Positions 41,392-50,527 of a stretch of 64,000 nt of DNA are shown here, piece by piece. The stretch lies in the NCBI GenBank assembly GCA_020402945.1, contig JADBYQ010000032.1, positions 62,001 through 126,000 of the forward strand. Direction: 5' to 3'. Under the pieces are notes generated by a model, which had not been told where the DNA came from, searched no databases, and saw nothing but the letters and a program-made list of their open reading frames with translations. A program made the translations under genes and the position numbers. Source of the stretch: Cytophagales bacterium (GTDB lineage Bacteria; Bacteroidota; Bacteroidia; Cytophagales; Cyclobacteriaceae). Each line of letters starts with the position of its first letter. The stretch's first letter is position 1.

Positions 41392-42435
41392 ATGGTCGAT
41401 CTAACAACAAAATACTGTGGACTCACCCTGAAGAACCCCATTGTGGTAGGAGCCAGCAACCTGGTTACCGATCTGGACAATTTAGTAAAGCTTGAAAAGG
41501 CGGGTGCAGCTGCAATAGTTTACAAATCCCTTTTTGAAGAGCAAATTCAACTGGAGTCGTTGGACATGGAGAACGCCCAGGAGACGTTTAGCAACTGGGA
41601 TGCTGAACATGATTCGTTCTTTCCCACATTAAAACATGGCGGACCTGCCGAACATTTACTGCGCCTGCGGCAAGCAAAAAGAGCCGTATCGATTCCACTA
41701 ATAGGGAGTCTCAACTGTGTATACCGCGACACGTGGGTAGAATATGCCCAGAAAATGGCAGAGACAGGAATTGATGCATTGGAGCTGAATTTCTATACCA
41801 GCGAAATTGGTTTTGAGACAGACGGTGCGCATGTAGTCAATGAGCAAATTGAAGTATTAAGAAATGTGCACAAGGCAATCCGTATCCCGGTCATTGTTAA
41901 ACTTAGCCCTTTCTATACTAATTCACTTTCAGTAATTTCCAAGATGGATAAAGCAGGTGCATCAGGCGTTGTATTGTTTAACCGACTCTTTCAACCAGAC
42001 ATTGACGTGGATAAAGAGATGCATCACTATCCTTATAATTTCAGTAGTGAAAACGACAGCCGTTTGGCGTTGCGTTATGCCGGTTTGCTTTATAGTAAGA
42101 TCGATGCCAGTATCATCGCGAACACGGGTATTTTTTCAGGCATTGATGTGATCAAGATGTTATTGGCCGGAGCCGATGCGGTGCAAGTGGTGAGTGCAAT
42201 TTATAAAAAAGGAATTCCTGTTATCGAGTCAATGCTAGCTGAAATGACAAAATGGATGGAGAAGAAGAAATACCCTTCTATACAGGAGTTTAAAGGTAAA
42301 TTGTCGAAAGAGAATATGTTTGATCCGTTTGCGTATAAACGTGCTCAATATGTTGATATTTTGATGCGATCTGAAATATTTATGCAGTATCACCCCAAGC
42401 ACGGTGAGTTAAAAAATGATCATGAGGATATTTAG
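41392..42435 (+). CDS. Dihydroorotate dehydrogenase-like flavoprotein
   Basis: The 347-residue TIM-barrel protein resembles class 1 dihydroorotate dehydrogenase: an opening TTKYCGLTLKNPIVVGASN, FMN-binding regions IPVIVKLSPFYTN and IIANTGIFSGIDVIKMLLAGADAVQVV. The catalytic loop that reads NxSCPN in class 1 enzymes is NFYTSEIG here, without the Cys base. It is therefore unlikely to be the housekeeping PyrD. Such DHOD-like genes often stand next to PFOR genes, but their reaction is not established. Starts 18 bases after the PFOR gene. Confidence 0.8.
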   Translation: MVDLTTKYCGLTLKNPIVVGASNLVTDLDNLVKLEKAGAAAIVYKSLFEEQIQLESLDMENAQETFSNWDAEHDSFFPTLKHGGPAEHLLRLRQAKRAVSIPLIGSLNCVYRDTWVEYAQKMAETGIDALELNFYTSEIGFETDGAHVVNEQIEVLRNVHKAIRIPVIVKLSPFYTNSLSVISKMDKAGASGVVLFNRLFQPDIDVDKEMHHYPYNFSSENDSRLALRYAGLLYSKIDASIIANTGIFSGIDVIKMLLAGADAVQVVSAIYKKGIPVIESMLAEMTKWMEKKKYPSIQEFKGKLSKENMFDPFAYKRAQYVDILMRSEIFMQYHPKHGELKNDHEDI

Positions 42436-42479
42436 AAACAAATAGTAAAAATAATTTTATAACTCTAAAAGAAGTAACG

Positions 42480-42986
42480 ATGGCAAAAATTGGAATCTTC
42501 TTCGGTTCAACCGAAGGCAACACAGAAAGAGTAGTAGCACAAATTCAGAAGGCACTCGGTGGTGAGCCAGAAGTGGTGCTGCACAATGTCAATTCAGCAA
42601 CTGCGGATGATCTTCAACCGTATTCAAACTTAATATTAGCATGTCCCACCTGGGAGATCGGGCAACTGCAAGAAGATTGGGATGCTTTTATTGACGAGTT
42701 GGATGATGTTGACTTCAAAGGAAAGAAAGTTGCTTTTCAGGGTTGTGGTGATGCAGACGGGTATCCCGACACATTCTTAGATGCACCGGGCATTATTTAC
42801 GACCGGATCAAGGACAAAGGTGCCACTTTCGTGGGCGCTTGGCCTACCGATGGCTACAATTTTGAAGCATCCAAGGCGGTGGTCAATGGAAAATTTTTGG
42901 GTCTGGCAATCGATGAGGACAACCAGAAAGACTTAACTGCTGGGCGCATTGAAAAATGGGCTGCACAGTTGAAAAGCGAGTTTTAA
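42480..42986 (+). CDS. fldA: Flavodoxin
   Basis: The 168-residue long-chain flavodoxin has the FMN phosphate loop FFGSTEGNTERV at about 8-19, TWEIGQLQEDWDAF and GCGDADGYPDTFLDAPG. It carries low-potential electrons. Its place between PFOR and rnf genes points to it as the carrier joining the two, and flavodoxin can also feed IspG. It is separated from the DHOD-like gene by a 44-base AT-rich gap. Confidence 0.94.
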   Translation: MAKIGIFFGSTEGNTERVVAQIQKALGGEPEVVLHNVNSATADDLQPYSNLILACPTWEIGQLQEDWDAFIDELDDVDFKGKKVAFQGCGDADGYPDTFLDAPGIIYDRIKDKGATFVGAWPTDGYNFEASKAVVNGKFLGLAIDEDNQKDLTAGRIEKWAAQLKSEF

Positions 42987-42998
42987 CAAATTAAGTAA

Positions 42999-44066
42999 AT
43001 GGCAGATATCCGATTTAAGAAGCCGATCTTTCCCGTAAGTGTTTCCTTGCGAAATTACTTGCAAAAAACACAACGTGAAATTGATGTGCCAATCGGATAT
43101 ACTGACTTATTACACTATAATAGTTCGATCACCTTCTTCGACAAAAAGGGCGAGGATACCCTTTGGGAGACACTCATTTACTCTGAGTCTGACCGGCAGT
43201 TTATTCATGAATCGCTGAGAAAGGTTTATGCTTTGCTGAAAGTGGGTGGTGATATGTCGGTGATCGAACATTTATACATCGATCGGGTAGATTACTGCCT
43301 GTATGCCAATACACACCCTGTCCGGGTGCGGATAGTGAACCGGCTCAACGATTTGTTCGACTATTTTTATATTAAACAAGCAGATGCGTCCCGCGTCTAC
43401 GGGATGGAGCTAGAGCACTTGTTATCTCCCAATAAAATAAACTACCTCATTAAAGGTGACACGTTCATCGAGGAGCACATACAAGGTATTCCAGGAGATA
43501 CTTTTATTAAGCATTACCTCACGGAACATCACGACTACAACCCGCTACGCATTGCAAAAGAGTTTGTAAAATTCAATGAGCGCAGTTTAGTACAATTACT
43601 AGGAGACATGCGAAGAGATAATTTTGTGGTAGAAATTATACCCGATTTCGATGAGTTGCATTTTCGATTACGCGCCATTGATTTTGACCAGGAATGCTTT
43701 GAGGGGAGTTGTAAAATTTACATGCCACAGTACTTCAAGGAAAATAATCCGATTATCAACCTAGGGTTTAAGAGCATGTCGCCCGTTTTGGAATTACAAT
43801 ACCAGCGCGAAGAACGGATGCGCTTGAGTAATCGTGTTAAAGCCTCGCAGCCTCAGTTGGAGACACTTCTGTCGGCCATGACGAAGGATACACTATCAAC
43901 TCCCGAACATTTACACCAACTTAAGACTGAATTAGCAGAACTTTATCAAGATACTGGTTTTGTTTCCTGCCAAAGCATGGGAGAAATAGTGCAAAAAAGT
44001 ATGTTGCTTTTGGATAAATATCCTGTGCGGAAACGTTACAAAATGAAGTCAGCGGTTGCTGGATAA
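42999..44066 (+). CDS. Unrecognised protein with kinase-fold (APH-like) signatures
   Basis: A 355-residue soluble protein of no family that I can name. It carries an ordered set of residues like that of aminoglycoside/choline-kinase-type phosphotransferases: a strand with Lys126 (FYIKQADASR), a helix with Glu137/Glu139 (YGMELEHLL), a catalytic-loop-like GDMRRDN (Asp203 to Asn208, the D-x4-N spacing of the HGDxxxxN loop, without the leading His), and AIDFDQ (Asp228) in the place of the metal-binding Asp. The N-terminal 100 residues and the C-terminal 90 helical residues are extra. It starts 12 bases after flavodoxin. It may act on a neighbouring protein or small molecule; catalysis is inference. 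Confidence 0.55.
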   Translation: MADIRFKKPIFPVSVSLRNYLQKTQREIDVPIGYTDLLHYNSSITFFDKKGEDTLWETLIYSESDRQFIHESLRKVYALLKVGGDMSVIEHLYIDRVDYCLYANTHPVRVRIVNRLNDLFDYFYIKQADASRVYGMELEHLLSPNKINYLIKGDTFIEEHIQGIPGDTFIKHYLTEHHDYNPLRIAKEFVKFNERSLVQLLGDMRRDNFVVEIIPDFDELHFRLRAIDFDQECFEGSCKIYMPQYFKENNPIINLGFKSMSPVLELQYQREERMRLSNRVKASQPQLETLLSAMTKDTLSTPEHLHQLKTELAELYQDTGFVSCQSMGEIVQKSMLLLDKYPVRKRYKMKSAVAG

Positions 44067-44078
44067 AAGGAACTCATT

Positions 44079-46223
44079 ATGAAGATATTTTACTTTCAGT
44101 TCTGGTTGCTGTTTAGTGTTTTTGGTACACAGGCACAGACTTACACTCTATACTCTCCCAAGAAAATAATTAAGGTCAATGTTTCATTAACCCCTCGTGG
44201 CGAGTTGGTGTATGGTGTGAATTTTAAGGACAAGGAAGTGGTTATGGCTTCTTCTCTTGGGTTCGAATTGGCAAACAGCTCGTTGAAAGATAATTTCATC
44301 CTCGGCAAGGTTGACTCCTCTCGCGTGAATGAAAATTGGCGCCCTGTTTGGGGAGAGGTGAAAGAGATAACCAATAATTACAAGGAGTATATTTTTCATT
44401 TAGCGGAAAAGACCGAAAAAGTCAGGTTGATGAATATAGTCTTTCGTCTATTTGACGATGGCATCGGGTTCCGATACGAGTTTCCTACACAGCCTAACCT
44501 GCAGCACTTTGTCATTAAGGAGGAACTCACGAGCTTTCGACTGACAGGTGATCACAAAGCATTTTGGATACCTGGCGACTATGACACAAACGAATACAAC
44601 TACACGACATCAAATCTAAGCGATGTAGATGGGAATAGAGTGAAGTATAAGGCCCCTGAAATCGGAACCAGGTTTGTGAAAGATGCCTCGTCTGTGCAAA
44701 CACCGTTGACCCTGAAGACAAAAGGAGGGTTGTATATTAATATTCATGAAGCTTCGCTGCTCAACTATCCGGCTATGCAATTACATGTAGATAAAGAAAC
44801 ACATCAATTGATCAGTAGTCTGGTGCCAGATGCTGTTGGAAACAAGGCTTACTTGCAGACTCCATTCAAAACGCCTTGGCGCACAATTATTGTCAGTGAT
44901 AAGGCAGCTGATCTTCTTTCTTCCAAATTAATACTCAATTTGAATGAGCCGTCAAAAATTGAAAATACGGCATGGATAAAGCCTACTAAGTACATTGGCA
45001 TTTGGTGGGAGATGCATGTGGGCAAAGGCACCTGGGATTTTGCAGGAAGTCAGGACGCGTTTAGCATGGAAAATACAAAAGGGCTAAAACCCACTGGTAA
45101 ACATGTGGCAACTACAGAGCGAACCAAACAGTATATTGATTTTGCAGCCCAACATGGTTTTGATGGCGTCTTGGTGGAGGGTTGGAACACCGGATGGGAG
45201 GATTGGTTTGGAAATTGGAAAGAAGATGTGTTTGACTTTATTACGCCCTATCCGGATTTTAATGTAAAAGAATTACAACAGTATGCCTCCGCGAAAGGAG
45301 TGAAGTTAATAATGCATCACGAAACTTCTGGTTCCGTTACTAACTACGAGCGGTCGATGGATACCGCCTATGATTTTATGAAAACCAACGGGTATGATGC
45401 AGTAAAAACAGGCTACGTGGGAAAAATTATTCCAAGAGGTGAATACCACGATGGTCAATGGATGGTACGTCACTATCAACGTGTGGCGGAGAAGACAGCA
45501 GCCAAACAAATTATGTTGGACGCACACGAGCCGGTCCGTTCTACCGGTTTACACCGTACCTATCCCAACTGGCTAGCTAGCGAAGCGGCCAGAGGAAATG
45601 AATTCAATGCATGGAGCACTGGCAACCCACCGGAACATGAAACTATCTTACCTTTTACCCGATTGATGGGCGGACCGATGGATTATACTCCGGGGATATT
45701 TGGAATCAAATTAGATCGTTATGGAAAGGCAGGCTATCAGGTGCACACCACGTTGACAAAACAACTTGCTCTGTACGTTACCATGTATAGCCCTTTACAA
45801 ATGGCGGCTGATTTGCCGGAAGTATACAACGAACACCTTGCTGCCTTTCGGTTTATTAAAGACGTAGCCGTTGATTGGGATGACACCAAAATAATAGAAG
45901 CTGAGCCCGGTGATTTTATTTCGATAGCCAGAAAACAAAAAGGCAAAGACAATTGGTTCATCGGTGCAATAACAGACGAAAACAAAAGAATAGCGGTCCT
46001 GCCGCTGGCGTTTTTAGACAAGGGAAAGAAATATGTGGCTACTGTTTATAAAGATGCAGCCACTGCGCATTGGCAAAAAAAACCTGAAGCATATGTGATT
46101 GAAAAAGGGTTAGTGGATGAGAAGACAGTGTTATCAGTTCGGCTTGCGGAAGGTGGAGGATGTGCCATAAGTATCATGCCAGCCACGGCTTCGGAAGTTA
46201 AACAAATGAAAAGATTGAAATAG
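44079..46223 (+). CDS. GH97 alpha-glucosidase, SusB-like
   Basis: A 714-residue secreted or periplasmic glycosidase with a signal peptide (residues 1-19, ending TQAQ). It has an N-terminal super-beta-sandwich domain, a TIM barrel (about 290-560) with WWEMHVGKGTWDF, VEGWNTGWEDW and HHETSGSVTNYERSMD, then DAHEPVRSTGLHRTYPN and SEAARGNEF. The Glu residues in HHET, AHEPV and SEAARG match the positions used by the inverting SusB type rather than the retaining GH97 type. It lies in the middle of the electron-transfer genes, 12 bases after the kinase-like gene and before rseC/rnf, with no obvious functional link. Confidence 0.9.
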   Translation: MKIFYFQFWLLFSVFGTQAQTYTLYSPKKIIKVNVSLTPRGELVYGVNFKDKEVVMASSLGFELANSSLKDNFILGKVDSSRVNENWRPVWGEVKEITNNYKEYIFHLAEKTEKVRLMNIVFRLFDDGIGFRYEFPTQPNLQHFVIKEELTSFRLTGDHKAFWIPGDYDTNEYNYTTSNLSDVDGNRVKYKAPEIGTRFVKDASSVQTPLTLKTKGGLYINIHEASLLNYPAMQLHVDKETHQLISSLVPDAVGNKAYLQTPFKTPWRTIIVSDKAADLLSSKLILNLNEPSKIENTAWIKPTKYIGIWWEMHVGKGTWDFAGSQDAFSMENTKGLKPTGKHVATTERTKQYIDFAAQHGFDGVLVEGWNTGWEDWFGNWKEDVFDFITPYPDFNVKELQQYASAKGVKLIMHHETSGSVTNYERSMDTAYDFMKTNGYDAVKTGYVGKIIPRGEYHDGQWMVRHYQRVAEKTAAKQIMLDAHEPVRSTGLHRTYPNWLASEAARGNEFNAWSTGNPPEHETILPFTRLMGGPMDYTPGIFGIKLDRYGKAGYQVHTTLTKQLALYVTMYSPLQMAADLPEVYNEHLAAFRFIKDVAVDWDDTKIIEAEPGDFISIARKQKGKDNWFIGAITDENKRIAVLPLAFLDKGKKYVATVYKDAATAHWQKKPEAYVIEKGLVDEKTVLSVRLAEGGGCAISIMPATASEVKQMKRLK

Positions 46224-46248
46224 AAGTGCTCGGTTAGCCGAATGAATC

Positions 46249-46668
46249 ATGAAAAAGGAATCAGATTATTTTGAATCACTTGGGTTCGTAACCAGTAGTC
46301 TCAATGGGACGCTCAAAATAGCGCTGACTGGATCTGGCTGTTCTGCGTGTCACCATAGCTTGTGTATGTTGGGCGAGAGCAAGGCCAAAGAATTGGAAGT
46401 GACCATCACCGATAGCGCCTTCCTCGTGGGAGAAGAAGTGTTGATTCGAGTCAACCCGGCTTCTGCGTATTTGGGTTTAGTGGTTTTGTACCTCCTACCT
46501 TTTCTGTTACTCGTTGGGTTGTTGATTGGTTTTTTGCAAATGGGATATACGGAGTCGATTGCGGGGTCTATCTCGTTAGCGAGCTTGGTGCCATACTTTC
46601 TGCTTTTGTTTTTATTTCGCAGACAACTGGCCACTCAGTGTAGAGTGAATATTATCAAAAAAGTATGA
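46249..46668 (+). CDS. rseC: RseC/SoxR-reducing-system-type protein
   Basis: The 139-residue protein has an N-terminal domain with GSGCSACHHSLCMLG (three clustered Cys, as in RseC), a beta domain, two membrane helices (about 75-120) and a basic tail. RseC/RsxC-type proteins accompany Rnf-like complexes and are tied to SoxR reduction in Enterobacteria. It overlaps rnfB by four bases, so it is the first gene of the rnf operon. Confidence 0.84.
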   Translation: MKKESDYFESLGFVTSSLNGTLKIALTGSGCSACHHSLCMLGESKAKELEVTITDSAFLVGEEVLIRVNPASAYLGLVVLYLLPFLLLVGLLIGFLQMGYTESIAGSISLASLVPYFLLLFLFRRQLATQCRVNIIKKV

Positions 46669-47600
46669 GCACCGAAATTATTTATACCGTAATAAGTCTT
46701 ACAGCGATTGGGATAATTGCAGCTGTTGTAATCTATTTCGTTTCCAAAAAGTTTGCTGTCCAAGAAGATCCACGCATAAGTAATGTTGAAAGTGTACTGC
46801 CCAACACAAATTGTGGCGGTTGTGGCCACCCCGGATGCCATGCGTTTGCCGTGGCCGTGGTCAACGCGGGAGACCTTTCTAGTCTACATTGCCCTGTTGG
46901 GGGTAACTCGGTGATGAAACGAGTAGCTGATATCCTTGGGGTGCAAGCGGTTGAAAAAGATCCCTACATCGCGGTGGTACGTTGTTCGGGTTCTTTTGAG
47001 CACCGAAAAAAAACAAGTGTGTACAATGGCACAAGCTCTTGTAAAATAGAAGCGAATCTGTACAGTGGCGATACCGGCTGCGCCTATGGCTGCCTAGGCC
47101 ATGGCGACTGTGTAGATGTCTGTGACTTTGATGCCATGTACATAGATGAGAAGACCGGTTTGCCTGTAATTGTTGAAGACAAATGCACTGCCTGCAACGC
47201 CTGTGTCAACGAATGCCCGAAAGATATTTTAGAGCTGTGGCCAAAAGGAAAGAAAAATCAACGCGTATATGTTGCTTGCCTCAATGAGGAAAAAGGTAGC
47301 ACTGCCCGTAAAGAATGTGCAGTGGCATGCTCTGGCTGTTCTAAGTGTTTTGAATCCTGTCGTTACGATGCCATCAGCATGGTTAATAATCTGGCTCATA
47401 TTGATCCAGACAAATGCAAGTTGTGCATGGAATGTGTAGGAACATGCGATGTACATAACATCATTACCGCCAATGTAACGCCTGAGAAGTTACAGCAAGG
47501 TGATGAACAACGGCTGAAGCATGAAGAACGTGCTCGTAAAAAAAGAGAAGCAGAAAAATTAGCAGCCCAACAAAGTAACAATGAGCCTCCACAAGCATAA
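46665..47600 (+). CDS. rnfB: Rnf complex subunit B, polyferredoxin
   Basis: Takes electrons from reduced ferredoxin or flavodoxin into the Rnf complex. The 311 residues comprise a membrane anchor (about 4-27), the cluster domain TNCGGCGHPGCHAF with a later LHCPVGG, and four further Cys groups: CAYGCLGHGDCVDVC, CTACNACVNECP, CAVACSGCSKCFESC and CKLCMECVGTC. That is more clusters than the two extra ones in E. coli RsxB, as is usual in Bacteroidota. The C-terminal tail is a charged helix rich in Lys and Arg. It overlaps rnfC by 20 bases. Confidence 0.95.
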   Translation: MSTEIIYTVISLTAIGIIAAVVIYFVSKKFAVQEDPRISNVESVLPNTNCGGCGHPGCHAFAVAVVNAGDLSSLHCPVGGNSVMKRVADILGVQAVEKDPYIAVVRCSGSFEHRKKTSVYNGTSSCKIEANLYSGDTGCAYGCLGHGDCVDVCDFDAMYIDEKTGLPVIVEDKCTACNACVNECPKDILELWPKGKKNQRVYVACLNEEKGSTARKECAVACSGCSKCFESCRYDAISMVNNLAHIDPDKCKLCMECVGTCDVHNIITANVTPEKLQQGDEQRLKHEERARKKREAEKLAAQQSNNEPPQA

Positions 47601-48915
47601 AACATTTAGCATCGGAGGGGTGCACCCGGATGAAAATAAGTTATCGGCACATACGCCCATTACCCCCCTGGAGTTGCCCAAGATGGTGATCATCCCCATT
47701 ACTCAACATATTGGAGCACCTGCGAAGATCATCGTTCAACGAGGTGATGCGGTGAAGGCTGGACAAATTATTGCCACACACGAAGGATTCGTTTCTTCCA
47801 ACATTCATTCTTCCGTTTCCGGAAAAGTAGGCATCATTGAAGAGGTGATGGATAGTACCGGTTTTAAACATACAGCCATTTCTATTCGTGTGAAGGGCGA
47901 TGAATGGGTGGAAAACATTGATCGCACCGATACACTCATCGAAGAAGTAGCATTGTCTCCCAAAGAGATTGTAGCGCGGATTATGGAATCCGGTGTAGTA
48001 GGCATGGGTGGAGCAGCCTTCCCATCTCATGTAAAACTCAGTGTCCCGGAAGGCAAACACGTGGATCATTTGATTATTAATGGTGTTGAGTGCGAGCCGT
48101 TCCTCACAGCGGATCATCGACTGATGGTTGAAAAGCCAAAGGAAATTATCGTTGGTGTCAAAATATTGATGAAGGCGTTGGGCGTTGACAAGGCCATCAT
48201 CGGCATTGAAGATAATAAAGCCGATGCCATTGAAATTTTTGAGAATCTATTGGTGACTGAACCCGGGATTTCAGTGGAGGCCCTCGAAGTGCAATATCCA
48301 CAAGGAGGAGAGAAACAATTGATTCAGGCGCTATTGAATCGCGAAGTTCCTTCGGGTGGCTTGCCTTCAGATGTAGGCGTCATCGTTCACAATGTAGGCA
48401 CTACGTATGCCATCTATCAGGCTGTTCAAAAAAATATACCATTGGTTGAACGAGTTGTAACAGTCACTGGCAAGTCGGTCAAACAACCCTCCAATTTTTT
48501 AGTGCGAATTGGAACTCCTGTAATCGATGTATTGATTGCTGCGGGTGGGGTGCCTGAAGATACGGGTAAGATTGTAAGTGGCGGGCCCATGATGGGCAAA
48601 GCCATTGCTGATTTAGATGTACCGGTGGCGAAAGGTACCTCCGGTATTTTGCTCATACCTAAGGAAGATTCGATGCGCGAAGAAGTGTACAACTGCGTGC
48701 ATTGTGGGAAATGCATTGAGGCATGTCCTATGGGTCTTGAGCCTTATCGTTTGTTGTTGTTGGCGAAAAAAGGAAATCACTCACGAGCAAAAGAAGAACA
48801 CATTATTGATTGCATTGAATGTGGATCATGTTCCTTCGTTTGTCCTTCCAATCGCCCCATCTTGGATTATATACGACTGGGTAAGACGCAATTAAAAAAA
48901 CAAAAGAAACCATGA
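47581..48915 (+). CDS. rnfC: Rnf complex subunit C, NADH-binding
   Basis: The 444-residue peripheral subunit carries the NAD/FMN site (VVGMGGAAFPSHVKLSV, HLIINGVECEPFLTAD, PQGGEKQLIQAL) and two [4Fe-4S] motifs, CVHCGKCIEACP and CIECGSCSFVCP. It is the exchange point with NAD/NADH. The length corresponds to the core form, without the long Ala/Lys-rich C-terminal tail of enterobacterial RsxC. It overlaps rnfD by four bases. Confidence 0.95.
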   Translation: MSLHKHKTFSIGGVHPDENKLSAHTPITPLELPKMVIIPITQHIGAPAKIIVQRGDAVKAGQIIATHEGFVSSNIHSSVSGKVGIIEEVMDSTGFKHTAISIRVKGDEWVENIDRTDTLIEEVALSPKEIVARIMESGVVGMGGAAFPSHVKLSVPEGKHVDHLIINGVECEPFLTADHRLMVEKPKEIIVGVKILMKALGVDKAIIGIEDNKADAIEIFENLLVTEPGISVEALEVQYPQGGEKQLIQALLNREVPSGGLPSDVGVIVHNVGTTYAIYQAVQKNIPLVERVVTVTGKSVKQPSNFLVRIGTPVIDVLIAAGGVPEDTGKIVSGGPMMGKAIADLDVPVAKGTSGILLIPKEDSMREEVYNCVHCGKCIEACPMGLEPYRLLLLAKKGNHSRAKEEHIIDCIECGSCSFVCPSNRPILDYIRLGKTQLKKQKKP

Positions 48916-49934
48916 GTGCTGGATTGCTCACTGTATCTCCTTCTCCTCATATTCATAGTGAGTTGACCGTGCCGCAAATTATGCGGGCCGTAATTATTGC
49001 CATGGTGCCGGCATTTTTACTCGCTATCTACAATTTTGGACTAGGTGCGGTGTATTTAACGGCTCTCTCCGTATTTTTTTGCGTAGCCATTGAATATCTG
49101 ATTGCCCGCTATCTATTGAATAAGTCTGCATCTATCTACGATGGCTCGGCCGTGATCACAGGCGTATTGCTGGCATTTAACGTGCCTTCCAATTTGCCTT
49201 GGTACATTATCTTGATCGGAAGTATGGTATCCATTGGCATAGGAAAGATGAGTTTCGGTGGACTTGGAAATAATCCATTCAATCCGGCATTGGTTGGTCG
49301 TGTGTTTTTATTGTTGTCGTTTCCAGTTCAGATGACGTCCTGGCCAATCGCCAAGGCAACTCTTTCACTGGACGCCATCACAAGTGCAACGCCTTTGGGA
49401 ATATTCAAAGAAGGCCTTCGTGCAGGAGAATCCGTACAAGCATTGATGACAAAAATGCCTTCGTATGCAGATTTCTTTTTCGGTACGCAAAGTGGTTCGC
49501 TGGGTGAGATGTCAACCTTTGCTTTGTTAATTGGTCTGGCCTACATGCTTTATAAAAAGATCATTACTTGGCATATTCCTGTGTCTATGCTGGTTACCGT
49601 TTTTGTGATCACGGGGATTTTCTGGTTGATCGACCCTTCGAAGTATGCAACACCTCTTTTTCACATTCTAACCGGAGGCGTCATGTTGGGCGCGGTGTTT
49701 ATGGCTACTGATTATGTGACTTCTCCCTTTACCCATCGGGGCATGCTGATTTTTGGTTTTGGTATTGGATTGCTCACGGTGTTGATTCGTTTGTTTGGCA
49801 GCTATCCGGAAGGGGTATCGTTCGCGATCTTAATTATGAATGCCGTTGTGCCGTTTATTAACCGGTTTGCGAAAGAACCCCGTTACGGAGCAAAACGTGC
49901 GAAGGATAAGGAGCTCGAAACCGTAATGCACTAG
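48912..49934 (+). CDS. rnfD: Rnf complex subunit D, membrane flavoprotein
   Basis: The 340-residue membrane subunit has about nine or ten helices. The segment AITSATPLGIF resembles the site where FMN is bound covalently to Thr in RnfD/NqrB, and GKMSFGGLGNNPFNPALVGR is the family core. It forms the ion-translocating part with RnfA, E and G. The stop codon overlaps the upstream end of rnfG. Confidence 0.94.
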   Translation: MSAGLLTVSPSPHIHSELTVPQIMRAVIIAMVPAFLLAIYNFGLGAVYLTALSVFFCVAIEYLIARYLLNKSASIYDGSAVITGVLLAFNVPSNLPWYIILIGSMVSIGIGKMSFGGLGNNPFNPALVGRVFLLLSFPVQMTSWPIAKATLSLDAITSATPLGIFKEGLRAGESVQALMTKMPSYADFFFGTQSGSLGEMSTFALLIGLAYMLYKKIITWHIPVSMLVTVFVITGIFWLIDPSKYATPLFHILTGGVMLGAVFMATDYVTSPFTHRGMLIFGFGIGLLTVLIRLFGSYPEGVSFAILIMNAVVPFINRFAKEPRYGAKRAKDKELETVMH

Positions 49935-49936
49935 TG

Positions 49937-50527
49937 ATGGCAGCTGCAAGATCATCTTTCCTGAATTTATTGGTCACATTAACCATTGTCACGCTGGTCG
50001 CTTCTCTCTCACTCGGTTATGTATATGAATGGACGAAAGAGCCGATCGCACGGGCGCAGATGGCCAAGCAATTGAAAGCCATTGAGTCTGTCGTGAGCGG
50101 CTACGACAATAATCCTGTGTTAGAAAGTTACCGTTTGCCCACACCGAATGGGAAGGATAGTCTTGATTTTTTTCCCGCCAAAAAGAAAGGTGAGTTGATT
50201 GGTGTGGCAGTCAAAACCAAATCCTCAAAAGCATATAACGGTGATATTTGGTTAATGGTTGGATTTAATGTGAAGGGTGAGATTCAAAATATTTTTGTGA
50301 TCGAGCATAAAGAGACTCCGGGGCTCGGTTCAAAAATGACGACCCCAAAATTTCTTCAGCAATTCATGGGACGTAATCTAACTACCATGAAGCTAACCGT
50401 AAAAAAAGAGGGTGGCGATGTGGACGCAATAACGGGGGCTACTATTAGCACCAGGGCTTTTTCAGGAGCTGTCCAAACAGCCTACGAAACATTTATTAAT
50501 TCAGCGAGTCATGGAGCAGTCAATTAG
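49937..50527 (+). CDS. rnfG: Rnf complex subunit G, covalent flavoprotein
   Basis: The 196-residue protein has one N-terminal membrane helix and a periplasmic FMN domain with TGATISTRA, the [ST]GATx[ST] signal for FMN attachment by ApbE. ETPGLGSKM is also typical. The ATG at 49937 was chosen; a GTG three bases earlier overlaps the rnfD stop codon and cannot be ruled out. No apbE gene is in the window. Confidence 0.93.
   Translation: MAAARSSFLNLLVTLTIVTLVASLSLGYVYEWTKEPIARAQMAKQLKAIESVVSGYDNNPVLESYRLPTPNGKDSLDFFPAKKKGELIGVAVKTKSSKAYNGDIWLMVGFNVKGEIQNIFVIEHKETPGLGSKMTTPKFLQQFMGRNLTTMKLTVKKEGGDVDAITGATISTRAFSGAVQTAYETFINSASHGAVN

Noticed and set aside
47641-48117. Long minus-strand open frame inside rnfC (158 codons)
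   Set aside because: It is the antisense shadow of a strongly conserved gene and has no recognisable protein features.
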